Of a stretch of 57,520 nucleotides of DNA, positions 19,401 to 26,363 are shown piece by piece. Position 1 is the first letter of the stretch; each line of letters begins with the position of its first letter. A program made the position numbers and the translations under genes. Source of the DNA: Candidatus Borrarchaeum yapensis (lineage in GTDB: Archaea; Asgardarchaeota; Sifarchaeia; Borrarchaeales; Borrarchaeaceae). The stretch is from NCBI GenBank assembly GCA_016840515.1, contig JAEOSF010000020.1:1-57520 (forward strand), read 5' to 3'. Below the pieces are notes generated by a model, which saw nothing but the letters and a program-made list of their open reading frames with translations, was not told the origin of the DNA and did not search any database.

Positions 19401-19892
19401 AGAGTATTTCGATTCCGATTGTTCAAAACTAATTTGAAGAAGACTATTTGGATGTGTTTCTGAAGTTAAATCTTCGATAGTTGCTGAATTGTCATCTAGT
19501 TCGATTGTTTTCACTTCATTTTTTAGATCTGGATATAGGATTACAATAGTTGTTGGATCGATTAGGAGACCAAAAACAGTATCAGCTGTAATGTATCGAG
19601 AAAGTTGCTCTGTAATAACTTTGTTTTTATTCGCTTGCACACGGAATAAACCTCCTACTGGCTTAATTTCACCTACAAGCCATTCTTGATCTGAATCTTT
19701 AGCACTCAAAACAATATCAGGAACATTGCTGCCCATGCGTTCGCAAAGTTTAACTTTTTTAGATGGGTATCCGAGAATTTTAGTAAAGAATGATTTAACA
19801 TATGGATAAAGGTCAATTTCACTTCCACCTGACCAGTTGATAAAATCCGACAATACGGCCTCCTTTACTTTACGACTTGCCATTTTGTTCAC
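16452..19892 (-). CDS. Type IIG-like restriction-modification enzyme (nuclease + N6-adenine methylase + specificity region)
   Basis: A 1146-residue single-chain enzyme. Residues about 58-77 (PDIVLSA...GEIK) look like a PD-ExK nuclease core (D59, E75, K77). The methylase domain carries YYTPRQVARYLLKAC (about 396), motif I DPACGSGSFLIEAL (about 422) and motif IV NPPYVRNER (about 541), typical of gamma-type N6-adenine methylases of the Eco57I/PglX kind. The C-terminal third (about 730-1146) resembles a target-recognition region, with an acidic DDEDEEEDGE stretch. Such enzymes methylate and cut the same site; a BREX PglX-like role is the alternative, but no other BREX genes are seen. No separate endonuclease or methylase gene is adjacent. 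It lies in an AT-rich island and is probably horizontally acquired. A perfect palindrome overlaps its predicted promoter. Confidence 0.82.
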   Translation of the reverse strand: MNKMASRKVKEAVLSDFINWSGGSEIDLYPYVKSFFTKILGYPSKKVKLCERMGSNVPDIVLSAKDSDQEWLVGEIKPVGGLFRVQANKNKVITEQLSRYITADTVFGLLIDPTTIVILYPDLKNEVKTIELDDNSATIEDLTSETHPNSLLQISFEQSESKYSLIPFREGILATGYLDVDTKEGAKLLRKALRISASELSDYARAQIKKHREKYDDLKKVVSKTDEDFISSTPEIQELRFQGRDSIRMVEEILPAFASQIGREIKDEKFLNRVFAVETASLVLSRILFVRYAEDYELVSRKISNGGIPAFRAFYTNIKEDYSWLLKCAFQDGKAIYSNLFEESIFDWAQETDGQLASLLERIFFRLNAFDFKKVTADILGNLYATFLSRKDRKNLGEYYTPRQVARYLLKACKFQEHMDKLIDPACGSGSFLIEALQQSIEEQIKRGTVEQAAISGAIDLVCGLDINVFASFIAQLQTLWTLFPYIKPKIGEEFPRLNIYGGLNSLEARKRLLTLEESLIPKELEHKAIKIRDSKYSFVVGNPPYVRNERLKVSGPWREYYGLVSYRNADLAFFFVQRALEGGIKGGPLPDRFPPWLIEGGILGFVLSVGFANSKAGLKMRKLLYSHTIIEVVDLEFVAAKLFDADIVPMLLIVKKGQPPKDHKVRIRIPDPNRISLEDFELDETSEDFEVPQVLFRIENAVNEMGDGTIDNNENESQHPTDEAGISFRRINPFEYLLTKVREDDIPLLTKLFSTDLTLEDCSTEIKYGMKLGRECEIKTTQEDGTFPIYKGSDVATFYFDPSESDGFVNPSDAEDSSIWQENSVPEKAYVIPAIIVSLTTAAFDPREIVFNNSVIIFVPKTDPPIENISLNSWHGFPWDAFLHSSVVRFLFLALFRSAVLLRRRFTVYPRAIKKIPVPSQLFDTDIVEKIKAHHVPLIQLAEEIKNRWRVVENEIDRANKAPLSTFDIEFRDFEEKVFGKVELEVHSESNSNCILWIGKKAMLEDDFSLDDEDEEEDGEVIASLIGSYELLNVVSFMLGDKIERNIPLVDFQQISIPVKTEIERISQLIDEASGKDETKRNEFLDHLKKIDEAIEEAFGLNKNEREMLHSRLNNFPFTRLIPRYPWEEGAHHQVTRRYVTDRFA

Positions 19893-19971
19893 TTACTTTT
19901 TTCATAATTCTTTCTTTTGAATTATTCAACCAGCTGTGATTTATTTACTAAAATTACAACCCTCCGAACTA

Positions 19972-19992
19972 AATATCTCCACTGGAGATATT
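19972..19992 (-). promoter_or_regulatory. palindromic operator candidate at the restriction-methylase promoter
   Basis: AATATCTCC-ACT-GGAGATATT is a perfect 9-bp inverted repeat with a 3-bp centre. On the leftward strand a TATA-like TTTTTAAATATG lies just upstream (about 20005-20016), which would put the start of transcription inside the palindrome, about 90 bp before the ATG at 19892. Restriction-modification genes are often controlled by operators of this kind, but no controller gene is adjacent. Confidence 0.45.
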
Positions 19993-20230
19993 AAGCAGTC
20001 CATATTTAAAAAGCCGTCACAATTTCAAAAATTTCGAAATTCCGACAAGATATACACATATTCTTAAATCAATAGGTATAATCTGAGAGTCCTGTTGCTA
20101 CAAAACAATTTATCTACGATCTACTGGATGAATGGTAAAATATATTACAATCCTAGAATTTTAAATCAGATGTAGAAGTTCTCTCATTTTTCTTTTCTTT
20201 GTATTCTTTCTCTACAATAAGTTTTCTTCT

Positions 20231-20986
20231 TTAAGTTGAATTTCGCGCGTCTATTGCTTCATAATTTTCCTCTAAAATCGAGTCACAGACAGGACACCTG
20301 ATCTTATTTGGACCACCCCAAAATATCTGTTCGTCACTAAGCGGGTGGCCACATTGAAAACACAAAAAAGGCACCTTTTTTTCGAGAATGATATTCTTCT
20401 CAATATTTTTTTCAATGGCACGCCCTTCATACATGATTTTGTGGATAAACCGTCTTTTTTCTCTATCGATTATCCCTTCAATTACCCCCATCCTCAAAAA
20501 ATCAGTCAGTATACTTACGATCTCATCATCAGTTGGCGTTTTAAAGTTATTTCGTCCGTAGATAGTCACTATTTCCGAGAATTCCGTTTTTTCCTGAGAC
20601 ATCATGCGCCCCAGAATCTCATATTTTAGTCGCGTATACCGACCCTTCTCGGATTTTATCGTTCGAATAGTAGTCATCCATCGCTGTGGATCACTAAATC
20701 CTTCATATCGATAGGTGAGTATCTTTCCTCGACATTTATAGTCAATCACCAATCGCTTGCCGATTAACTTTTTTTCCGTTCGAACATTGATTAAACTATC
20801 CATCGCAAAACAATGGTTAATATCATACTGTTTTCGAAAGGTGTCCCTCGATTCAACGAATACGATTCGTTCGGCAGTTGTCAGTAGCAATACACCACTC
20901 ACACCCTCGTGGCTCTTTCCAGTCTTGATTTTCGCACAATCCCTTAACAGAGAACTTTCCCCAGGTAAAAGTACGGATTCCGACAC
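20231..20986 (-). CDS. PH/GRAM-like + winged-helix + zinc-ribbon protein
   Basis: A 251-residue protein of three parts. Residues 1-110 have the beta-strand pattern of a PH/GRAM-like domain (LLPGESSLL, GVLLLTTAERIVFVES, LVIDYKCRGKILTYRYEGF, then an amphipathic helix DPQRWMTTIRTI). Residues about 115-185 read as a winged helix (EFSEIVTIYG, DDEIVSILTDFLRMGVIEGI, REKRRFIH). The C-terminus is a zinc ribbon, CFQCGHPLSD...IRCPVCDSIL. PH-like domains often bind phosphoinositides or ubiquitin. In Asgard archaea a PH-like GLUE domain with winged helices marks ESCRT-II Vps36, but the order and ribbon here differ, so I make no such assignment. It is probably a membrane- or protein-docking adaptor. It is divergent from the helicase fragment to the right. 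Confidence 0.65.
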   Translation of the reverse strand: MSESVLLPGESSLLRDCAKIKTGKSHEGVSGVLLLTTAERIVFVESRDTFRKQYDINHCFAMDSLINVRTEKKLIGKRLVIDYKCRGKILTYRYEGFSDPQRWMTTIRTIKSEKGRYTRLKYEILGRMMSQEKTEFSEIVTIYGRNNFKTPTDDEIVSILTDFLRMGVIEGIIDREKRRFIHKIMYEGRAIEKNIEKNIILEKKVPFLCFQCGHPLSDEQIFWGGPNKIRCPVCDSILEENYEAIDARNST

Positions 20987-21268
20987 GGTATCTCACATCG
21001 TACTTTTCAATTGTTGCCCCATAAATGTAATTTCTTGCAATAAATGGTCCGAAAATAATTTATAAAGAGGCAAAAACCAAAAAATTAGTTTTGCTATGAG
21101 TTGCATGAAACTGGGGATTCACGCAATTGATTTAGGTTTATTGTAAAACATAACAATATGACGTTGATTTCTAAGGCTTTTAAAACACTACGAAAATACC
21201 CTATCAGATTATTTTTCGTCGATATTACAATTTGGACTCTTTATATACAAATTTTAAACGATTACTAT

Positions 21269-21871
21269 ATGGATGTGGGTTCTATGCAACGAGTTTTTGA
21301 TTGGTATTCAGTAATGGGTGGATTAAATCGAGCAGGATATCGAGAACTCCTTGAATTTCAGGCTAAGGCTATTAAATCATTTATATCAGGTCAAGATATA
21401 CTGGTGAAAGTTCCAACCGGTTCGGGCAAAACGCTTATCCCTCTCATCTATGCTACACTCATGATAGGTATAGGAAAACGCTGCTTATATGTAATGTCAA
21501 CTCGGCGGTTGATCACCCAGACCTATAACCGTCTTGTGACATGGTTTGACAGTTTGCCACACTATCGAGGAAAATATAGCATCGTCAGAGTGACTGGGGA
21601 TGATCGATTGTTTCTTCGTAACATAAAGAAGGCTGAGATCATAGTGACGACCTTCGAATCCCTAAATGGGCTGCTGATAAAGAATTATGAATATTCACTT
21701 TTAAAGAAGGTAGGATTGATTATTGTCGATGAGATGCAATATATCGGTAAAATCAATCGATTGGAGGATGCTATTGTCAAGATACGATCACGGTTGCACC
21801 CTCCTCCGCAAACGCTCTACTTGACTGTAAAGTCGAATTCATTGAGATCGGCGACTGTTGAAATCATCTAA
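21269..21871 (+). pseudogene. truncated Ski2-like helicase (RecA1 domain only)
   Basis: About 200 residues covering only the first RecA-like domain of a DExH helicase: Q-like LEFQAKAI; motif I VPTGSGKT; Ia STRRLITQT; Ib TTFESLNG; II DEMQ. Motif III, normally LSAT, is degraded to LYLTVKSNS, as if two codons were lost, and the second RecA domain with motifs IV-VI is absent. The frame ends at TAA 21869-21871, followed by a T-rich run. A TATA box at 21240-21247 predicts a leaderless start close to ATG 21269; ATG 21284 is an alternative. It may be a decaying gene or a stand-alone ATPase domain; DEMQ in place of DExH argues for decay. Confidence 0.6.
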
Positions 21872-21990
21872 CATCTTTGTCTTTGCACACCCTTTCTTTT
21901 TTTATAAAAAAGGATCACATCAGAAGAATTACTGTTATTTTTTAAAAACACATGAACAAAAAACCACATCTTGACATTGGGTGAGTTATT

Positions 21991-22428
21991 ATGTCATATC
22001 CTCTACCTATTATTACCTTAACCGAACACACTCTCACGAAATTTCATTCTCAATTCCTATTTCCATCCTTAAGGTTGCAGGAATTACTTGTTTTCTTTTT
22101 GGTGTCCTCAGAAGGATCGATAGGACTTCGTAAACTACACCAGCAATCTTTACAAGTATTTATCCCATATGAAATCAATCCGTTTAAAAATAAATCGAGA
22201 CTGTATTACACGCTTAAAAGACTTGTAGATCGCGGATGGATTCTCAAGAAAGGTCCTAAATATTACACATTGCCAATAAATTCGATTTTTCTTGTTTCGC
22301 TGGATTCAAATTCTAAGAGTAATTATTGGATATTTTCAGAAACGGTTTCCAATCGATCGATTTCAATTTCAAATTTTTTCAGTGTGTTTACTATCACCTT
22401 CTTACGACGACCTAAAAACGATTCATAA
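21991..22428 (+). CDS. winged-helix protein, putative DNA-binding regulator
   Basis: A 145-residue protein. The middle reads as a winged helix: RLQELLVFFLVSSEGSIGLR, then KNKSRLYYTLKRLVDRGWIL as recognition helix and KKGPKYYTLP as wing, which is the classic end of such a domain. The C-terminal 45 residues are Ser/Phe-rich and unrecognised. SD GGGTGAG precedes ATG 21991. It lies downstream of the helicase remnant in the same direction and seems to be part of the accessory stretch. No ligand-binding domain is visible. Confidence 0.5.
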   Translation: MSYPLPIITLTEHTLTKFHSQFLFPSLRLQELLVFFLVSSEGSIGLRKLHQQSLQVFIPYEINPFKNKSRLYYTLKRLVDRGWILKKGPKYYTLPINSIFLVSLDSNSKSNYWIFSETVSNRSISISNFFSVFTITFLRRPKNDS

Positions 22429-22607
22429 CAGGAAGGAATGTAAGGGAAACTCGCTGTTGAGCCTTCATATCAAAGAAAACGCATAAGGTAACCATTTGTT
22501 TTTTGAGTTATTCTTTGAGTCATTTAAAATATTAACAATGAGACTCGTTCTTTGAGTAATGTCTTGTAAACGAAGGTTTAATAGAAAAAAAAGGTGAGTT
22601 AGGAGGA

Positions 22608-23801
22608 TTAGGATTTAACTGCGAAGAATATGGCTTGCCTTCCCCGATAGATCATGGGCACTACCTTCGTGATCTTAAAACCCGCTTTTTGTGCGATCTC
22701 TGTCAAATGTTCAGGCGTTCTCCATCCCGTAAATCCTGAATAAAGAAACTGGAACATTGTCTGGGTACTCAGCATTAATGCGTCGTCTGGTCCATCGTTA
22801 AACGGCACGATAGTGATATATTTACCACCAGGTTTCAATATCCGAAAGAGTTCATTGGTTACGTTTTGATCTCCAGATCGCGGGAAGAAATGATGGAAAT
22901 TAATTGCTGTTACCAGATCAACCGTATTATCGCTAACTGGGATACGATCAGTCGCCAGATCTACCTGTCTGAACTCTAATCGGTCACCAAGTCCTTCCTC
23001 ATTAGCCTTCTTTGTCGCCATCTCACATGAGCCCAAGTTATAATCGAGTCCGATCACCTTAACCTTGGAATGTTTTTTACCGATATCGATGCACCACTGA
23101 GCAGGACCGCAACCAAGGTCTACAACCAATGGTTCGCCTTCATCCAAATCAATACCAAATTTAGGCAACGACATCAATAATCCTGTTCGCACTTTTCCTG
23201 GTACGCGTTCGGTATACGTTGCTCCTTCCTCGGGGGAGCCGATATCGTCGTACCCTCTTACCCCGAAAACCTGTCGAGGATAACTTTCCATAGCAGGTTT
23301 AACATAATATTCAACAAGTCCCATCATGGCAGCCGCGATGCTCACCTTGACGTCACTTCGTAACTGTTTCCCTCGCTCCGTGAGTTCCCAGTTCCCCTCA
23401 TTTGCCTGTCTGACCAGATTAAATTGCGGTGCTGAAAATAACGCAAATAATGCATCTATCTTTTGTTCGGCGAACTCCATTTCTTGATCCAGATTAAGAG
23501 GATCAAGTTCTATTTTGTCATCGTCAGCTAAAATGCTCGCAAGTTGTGCAACAGTCATTGGCTTATCCATGATATCGAATATTCCAACTTTCGATGCAAT
23601 AACGATAGCATTAGCTAGATATGCTAATGGGAATACATGCTCCGAGAAAATGATTTCGGTTTCTGCTGATTGACGATGAATGTCAGAAGGTAACTGGGAT
23701 AGTTGCTCTTCTGTAGGGCGTGGAAGTTGATATATCTCACTCGGAAGTCTCACTTCCGTCACATATTCTTCGATTTTGTGTTCTTGTTCTTGAACTGTCA
23801 C
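22608..23801 (-). CDS. class I SAM-dependent methyltransferase (paralogue 1)
   Basis: A 397-residue methyltransferase. An N-terminal helical region of about 200 residues (FPLAYLANAIVIASKVGIFDIM, then NWELTERGKQLRSD like a winged-helix dimerisation domain) precedes the Rossmann domain: motif I VVDLGCGPAQWCIDIG; post-I GLDYN; motif II/III RQVDLATDRIP; VDLVTAINFHHFF; LKPGGKY. This plan matches O-methyltransferase-type enzymes acting on small molecules. The start is GTG 23801 with GGTGAAGG upstream. It is clearly paralogous to the gene at 27642-28793, and both share a duplicated promoter block. Neighbouring SAM synthetase and MetE suggest that methyl supply and this methylation are co-regulated. 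The acceptor is unknown. Confidence 0.82.
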   Translation of the reverse strand: MTVQEQEHKIEEYVTEVRLPSEIYQLPRPTEEQLSQLPSDIHRQSAETEIIFSEHVFPLAYLANAIVIASKVGIFDIMDKPMTVAQLASILADDDKIELDPLNLDQEMEFAEQKIDALFALFSAPQFNLVRQANEGNWELTERGKQLRSDVKVSIAAAMMGLVEYYVKPAMESYPRQVFGVRGYDDIGSPEEGATYTERVPGKVRTGLLMSLPKFGIDLDEGEPLVVDLGCGPAQWCIDIGKKHSKVKVIGLDYNLGSCEMATKKANEEGLGDRLEFRQVDLATDRIPVSDNTVDLVTAINFHHFFPRSGDQNVTNELFRILKPGGKYITIVPFNDGPDDALMLSTQTMFQFLYSGFTGWRTPEHLTEIAQKAGFKITKVVPMIYRGRQAIFFAVKS

Positions 23802-23836
23802 TATACCTTCACCTTTGTTTACAAACTATTCGCTGA

Positions 23837-23980
23837 TTCGGTATGTTTGTACGTTTAATCGTACATTTAATACATTTCAAATTTATAAATTTATCTGTTA
23901 TATAATATAGCATTATTATTTCATTATATGATAATTAAGTAAAAGTTGTTATTTGATATCATTATAAAAATAAAACACAT
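23837..23980 (-). promoter_or_regulatory. duplicated methyltransferase promoter block, copy 1, with palindromic operator
   Basis: The first 66 bp (23837-23902) are identical to 28986-29051, and a second segment (23934-23980) matches 29083-29129 with few changes; the spacing between segments is 97 bp in both copies. Inside is the perfect palindrome TGTACG-TTTAAT-CGTACA (23848-23865). On the leftward strand a TATA-like TTTATAAATT lies upstream, so the palindrome should straddle the transcription start, a typical site for an archaeal repressor. The gene start follows 36 bp beyond the block. The far end may also serve the rightward small gene at 23999. Confidence 0.65.
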
Positions 23981-23998
23981 TAGAAGAAGTGATGAGCA

Positions 23999-24151
23999 AT
24001 GAAAAAACTATCTCAGATCATTCTTTGTGCAATTGCTGGATTTTTAAGCGGTATTTTTTTACTTCCGTTGGTTTTTGGTATGCCGATTTCAGATGCAATC
24101 TCGTATGCCATCATCGGGGCTGTTGCGGGTGCAATAATTGGCTGCCTTTAA
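23999..24151 (+). CDS. 50-residue two-helix membrane microprotein
   Basis: A short frame MKKLSQIILCAIAGFLSGIF... with two hydrophobic helices (about residues 6-27 and 33-49) rich in small residues (GAVAGAIIGCL, AGFLSG), ending at TAA 24149-24151. A TATA-like TTATAAAAAT near 23961-23971 lies about 26-30 bp upstream of the predicted transcript start, within the duplicated promoter block, so it is divergent from methyltransferase 1. The small-residue packing pattern is typical of helix hairpins in membranes. The function is unknown. The second copy of the promoter block has no such gene. Confidence 0.5.
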   Translation: MKKLSQIILCAIAGFLSGIFLLPLVFGMPISDAISYAIIGAVAGAIIGCL

Positions 24152-24164
24152 ACAAAAAAGTCTA

Positions 24165-24818
24165 CTAACTGTTTGATACCTTAGATGGTTGATGCACCTC
24201 GCCCTTCAATAATGCTAATATAATAAGTTTAAGGGAAGAGCAGTTTTGTATATAATTCCGTAGATCCTCGTCACAATTCCTCACATAGTTTGCTATGAAA
24301 CTTGTAGCAACTAAATATGTACAGACAAAAGAAAGGACTGACATAGTCGAGATCGAGATGATTTGGTTGATCATTAAAAATTCCCCGATATCGAGTCCTA
24401 GGTAATTGAAGATCAGTACATAATCACCTTGATGATTAGGGTGTTCGGTATCATACATTAGATAGTTTAACATAAAGACTATGCTCACACATCCGCTAGT
24501 CATAAGCATCAGTCTCTTGTAGCGCTCAGTCTTCAGTCCGATGGCGATTAGACATATACCAACAATATATGAGGTTAACGGACCAGCTACTATAGCAATG
24601 ATGTGACTGGTTCCCGTTCCGATGGTTTCTCCTACCGTCCCTCCAGTTAGCATATTTTCAGGATGAAGAATTATGGTTCCTTTCTCACCTCTAACTAGGA
24701 TTGCCAATAAGTGTCCTAACTCGTGAACAAACACTAGTGGCAGAAAACAAATTATAGCGGTGAAAACAGCAACACCGATTGGGCACAGGATTTTTCGCAT
24801 ACCACACCCCGCACCCAT
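24165..24818 (-). CDS. M50-like membrane zinc metalloprotease
   Basis: A 217-residue polytopic membrane protein with VHELGHLLAI (His32, Glu33, His36), the HExxH zinc-protease motif set inside a membrane helix as in the site-2 protease M50 family. Further helices are at about 70-92 (ATSHIIAIVAGPLTSYIVG type), 100-120 and 150-175. The third zinc ligand, usually an Asp in an LDG-like motif, may be the Asp of NHQGDYV or LGLDIGE; I cannot decide. Length suits a minimal M50 core. MRKILCPIG at residue 7 (24800) is an alternative start. Regulated intramembrane proteolysis or storage of a diverged copy are both possible. Confidence 0.6.
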   Translation of the reverse strand: MGAGCGMRKILCPIGVAVFTAIICFLPLVFVHELGHLLAILVRGEKGTIILHPENMLTGGTVGETIGTGTSHIIAIVAGPLTSYIVGICLIAIGLKTERYKRLMLMTSGCVSIVFMLNYLMYDTEHPNHQGDYVLIFNYLGLDIGEFLMINQIISISTMSVLSFVCTYLVATSFIANYVRNCDEDLRNYIQNCSSLKLIILALLKGEVHQPSKVSNS

Positions 24819-25047
24819 TACTACTTTGTGGACAGGTATTTATAGCTATATTGAAAGATATTGCAAAATCAACCTACAAAGACTGAAATAAGGGTTACAA
24901 TCAATATGAATTATGAGTTTAATGTAAAAAGAGATTGGAATGGAGTCGTGGAGATATATGGAAAATCTTCGTAATTAATGCAGTCTTTCCTCACGTTTCT
25001 TCAGGGAGTTCTCCAACGACTCCAAACATACCTTAGGTATCTATTCC

Positions 25048-25150
25048 TATATAAGAGTTTCTTACATTCTTCAGGCAAATGGAGGAGCCGCGGAGCAGGT
25101 ACAGTATCCAAGAACCATACCGAACAGGTGTTTGCCTCCACCGGCTCCAT
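25048..25150 (+). ncRNA. candidate small RNA with pseudoknot topology
   Basis: TATATAAG (25048-25055) is followed about 25 bp later by AGGCAAA (25073-25079) and GGAGCCG (25084-25090), whose exact complements TTTGCCT (25131-25137) and CGGCTCC (25142-25148) occur in the same order. The order A-B-A'-B' is that of an H-type pseudoknot. A small GGTA/TACC stem (25098-25101 with 25118-25121) sits in the middle. The segment is richer in GC than its surroundings and has no open frame. It ends just beyond the stop of SAM synthetase, which is encoded on the other strand, so it could act in cis as an antisense 3' partner or be a free RNA. Read leftward, one stem followed by TCCA recalls a tRNA acceptor but no cloverleaf forms. 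Confidence 0.35.
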
Positions 25151-25157
25151 GTGTAGT

Positions 25158-26363
25158 TCAATAGAGTTCGTATTGACGGTTTAGAAAACCTTTCCAGATC
25201 ACTGGTAACTCCTGAATGATCTCTTCGACTATCGATTCGATGGAACTGGTAATTTCTGCACGAGAATTTTCCGCATGGATCTCGATTTCCATGATCTGTG
25301 GTTCGGTAATTGGTTTCCCGATCTTTGACACCATTAAACATGAAGCATCGGTAACTTCTGGAAGTTCATCGATTATCTTGTTACAGATTCTTCTCGCCGC
25401 AATGTTGTACGTCTTCCCGACATGACTCACAGGGTTTTTACCCGCAGCGGCTTCTAAGGTCATCGGTCTCTTAGGTGTTATCAATCCATTCGTTCGATTG
25501 CCTCTGCCCACTTGACCATCGTCACCATGTTCGGCACTGGTACCCGTGCAGGTAAGGTAGTAGATTCCAGCCTCTGGATCATCAGCGGTGTTCACATCTA
25601 CTGTGACCTCTTTTCCATTGAGAATATCATCAGCTTTTCCTAACACGATCTCCTTTATTTCATCTTTTACAGTAAGGTATTCGCTAGCATCGGCACATTC
25701 ACCCGAGATAATGGCATTTGCTACAGTCAGATTGATATTATTATTGCAGCGCACCCCCATCACCTTGATATCTTCCCCAATCTCAGGATAACGGTACTTC
25801 ACCTTTCGTGAATTGAGTAATATCTCTGATTCATAGACCAAACGCTCTAGATCCGTGAATGGGGCGTATCCTACCCCTATGGAAGTATCATTTGATCTCG
25901 GTATATCCACGTTTTCTTCAAAGTTCCCCACTAAATCCGTCGATCCACAGCGGATCTTGTAATCCACGATGATATCACTATCGACATCTAAATTTGGCAA
26001 TGTATCTGCCAACCAACGTTTAGTATGACGCACCGCCAACTTACCAATCGGTGCCTGACTTGATCTATCATTATTGACGATCCCTACCGCCCTACCAACC
26101 AGTAACAGGTAGATTGGTTCGATGACCTCACCGCCACCAAATCGGGCATTTGACTGTCCACCGCTCAGCACGCATTTATCGACATTATGGTGCATGATCC
26201 GCCCAAAGGTGTCCAAATACCACTCAGAGAGTTTGATGCTCAACTCTTCTGAGGCCCTATCGCAAAGTACATCAGGGTGTCCTAACCCCTTTCGCTCCAC
26301 GATTTCTGTTCTCATCTGAGAAACAGGCAATCCATTTGCATATGTTATTTCTAAGTCTTTCAG
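25158..26363 (-). CDS. mat: archaeal-type S-adenosylmethionine synthetase
   Basis: A 401-residue archaeal methionine adenosyltransferase, making SAM from methionine and ATP in the cytoplasm. Family blocks: EIVERKGLGHPDVLCDRASE; HHNVDKCVLSGGQSNARFGG; IRCGSTDLV; VGYAPFTDLE; GTSAEHGDDGQVGRGNR near the middle; AAAGKNPVSHVGK. The annotated TTG at 26330 would remove eleven family-like residues and has no SD. A CTG at 26363-26361 is preceded at 5 nt by GGAGGTGA, gives MKDLEITYANG..., restores the usual N-terminal length, and overlaps the MetE stop as CTGA. CTG initiation is therefore likely. It is the last gene of the methyltransferase-orf65-metE-mat run. Confidence 0.92.
   Translation of the reverse strand: MKDLEITYANGLPVSQMRTEIVERKGLGHPDVLCDRASEELSIKLSEWYLDTFGRIMHHNVDKCVLSGGQSNARFGGGEVIEPIYLLLVGRAVGIVNNDRSSQAPIGKLAVRHTKRWLADTLPNLDVDSDIIVDYKIRCGSTDLVGNFEENVDIPRSNDTSIGVGYAPFTDLERLVYESEILLNSRKVKYRYPEIGEDIKVMGVRCNNNINLTVANAIISGECADASEYLTVKDEIKEIVLGKADDILNGKEVTVDVNTADDPEAGIYYLTCTGTSAEHGDDGQVGRGNRTNGLITPKRPMTLEAAAGKNPVSHVGKTYNIAARRICNKIIDELPEVTDASCLMVSKIGKPITEPQIMEIEIHAENSRAEITSSIESIVEEIIQELPVIWKGFLNRQYELY

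Noticed and set aside
16452..19892. BREX/PglX system
   Set aside because: The protein could be PglX-like, but no BrxA, BrxB, BrxC, PglZ or BrxL gene flanks it. I therefore call it a solitary Type IIG-like enzyme.
24906..24974. 22-codon rightward frame MNYEFNVKRDWNGVVEIYGKSS
   Set aside because: It is short, with no ribosome site and nothing adjacent to support it.
25081..25150. tRNA-like element on the leftward strand (GGAGCCG ... CGGCTCC-TCCA)
   Set aside because: A 7-bp acceptor-like stem and a trailing CCA-like end are present, but there is no U8, no TTCGA T-loop and no 5-bp T-stem, so no cloverleaf forms. I list it as a pseudoknot-type RNA candidate on the other strand instead.
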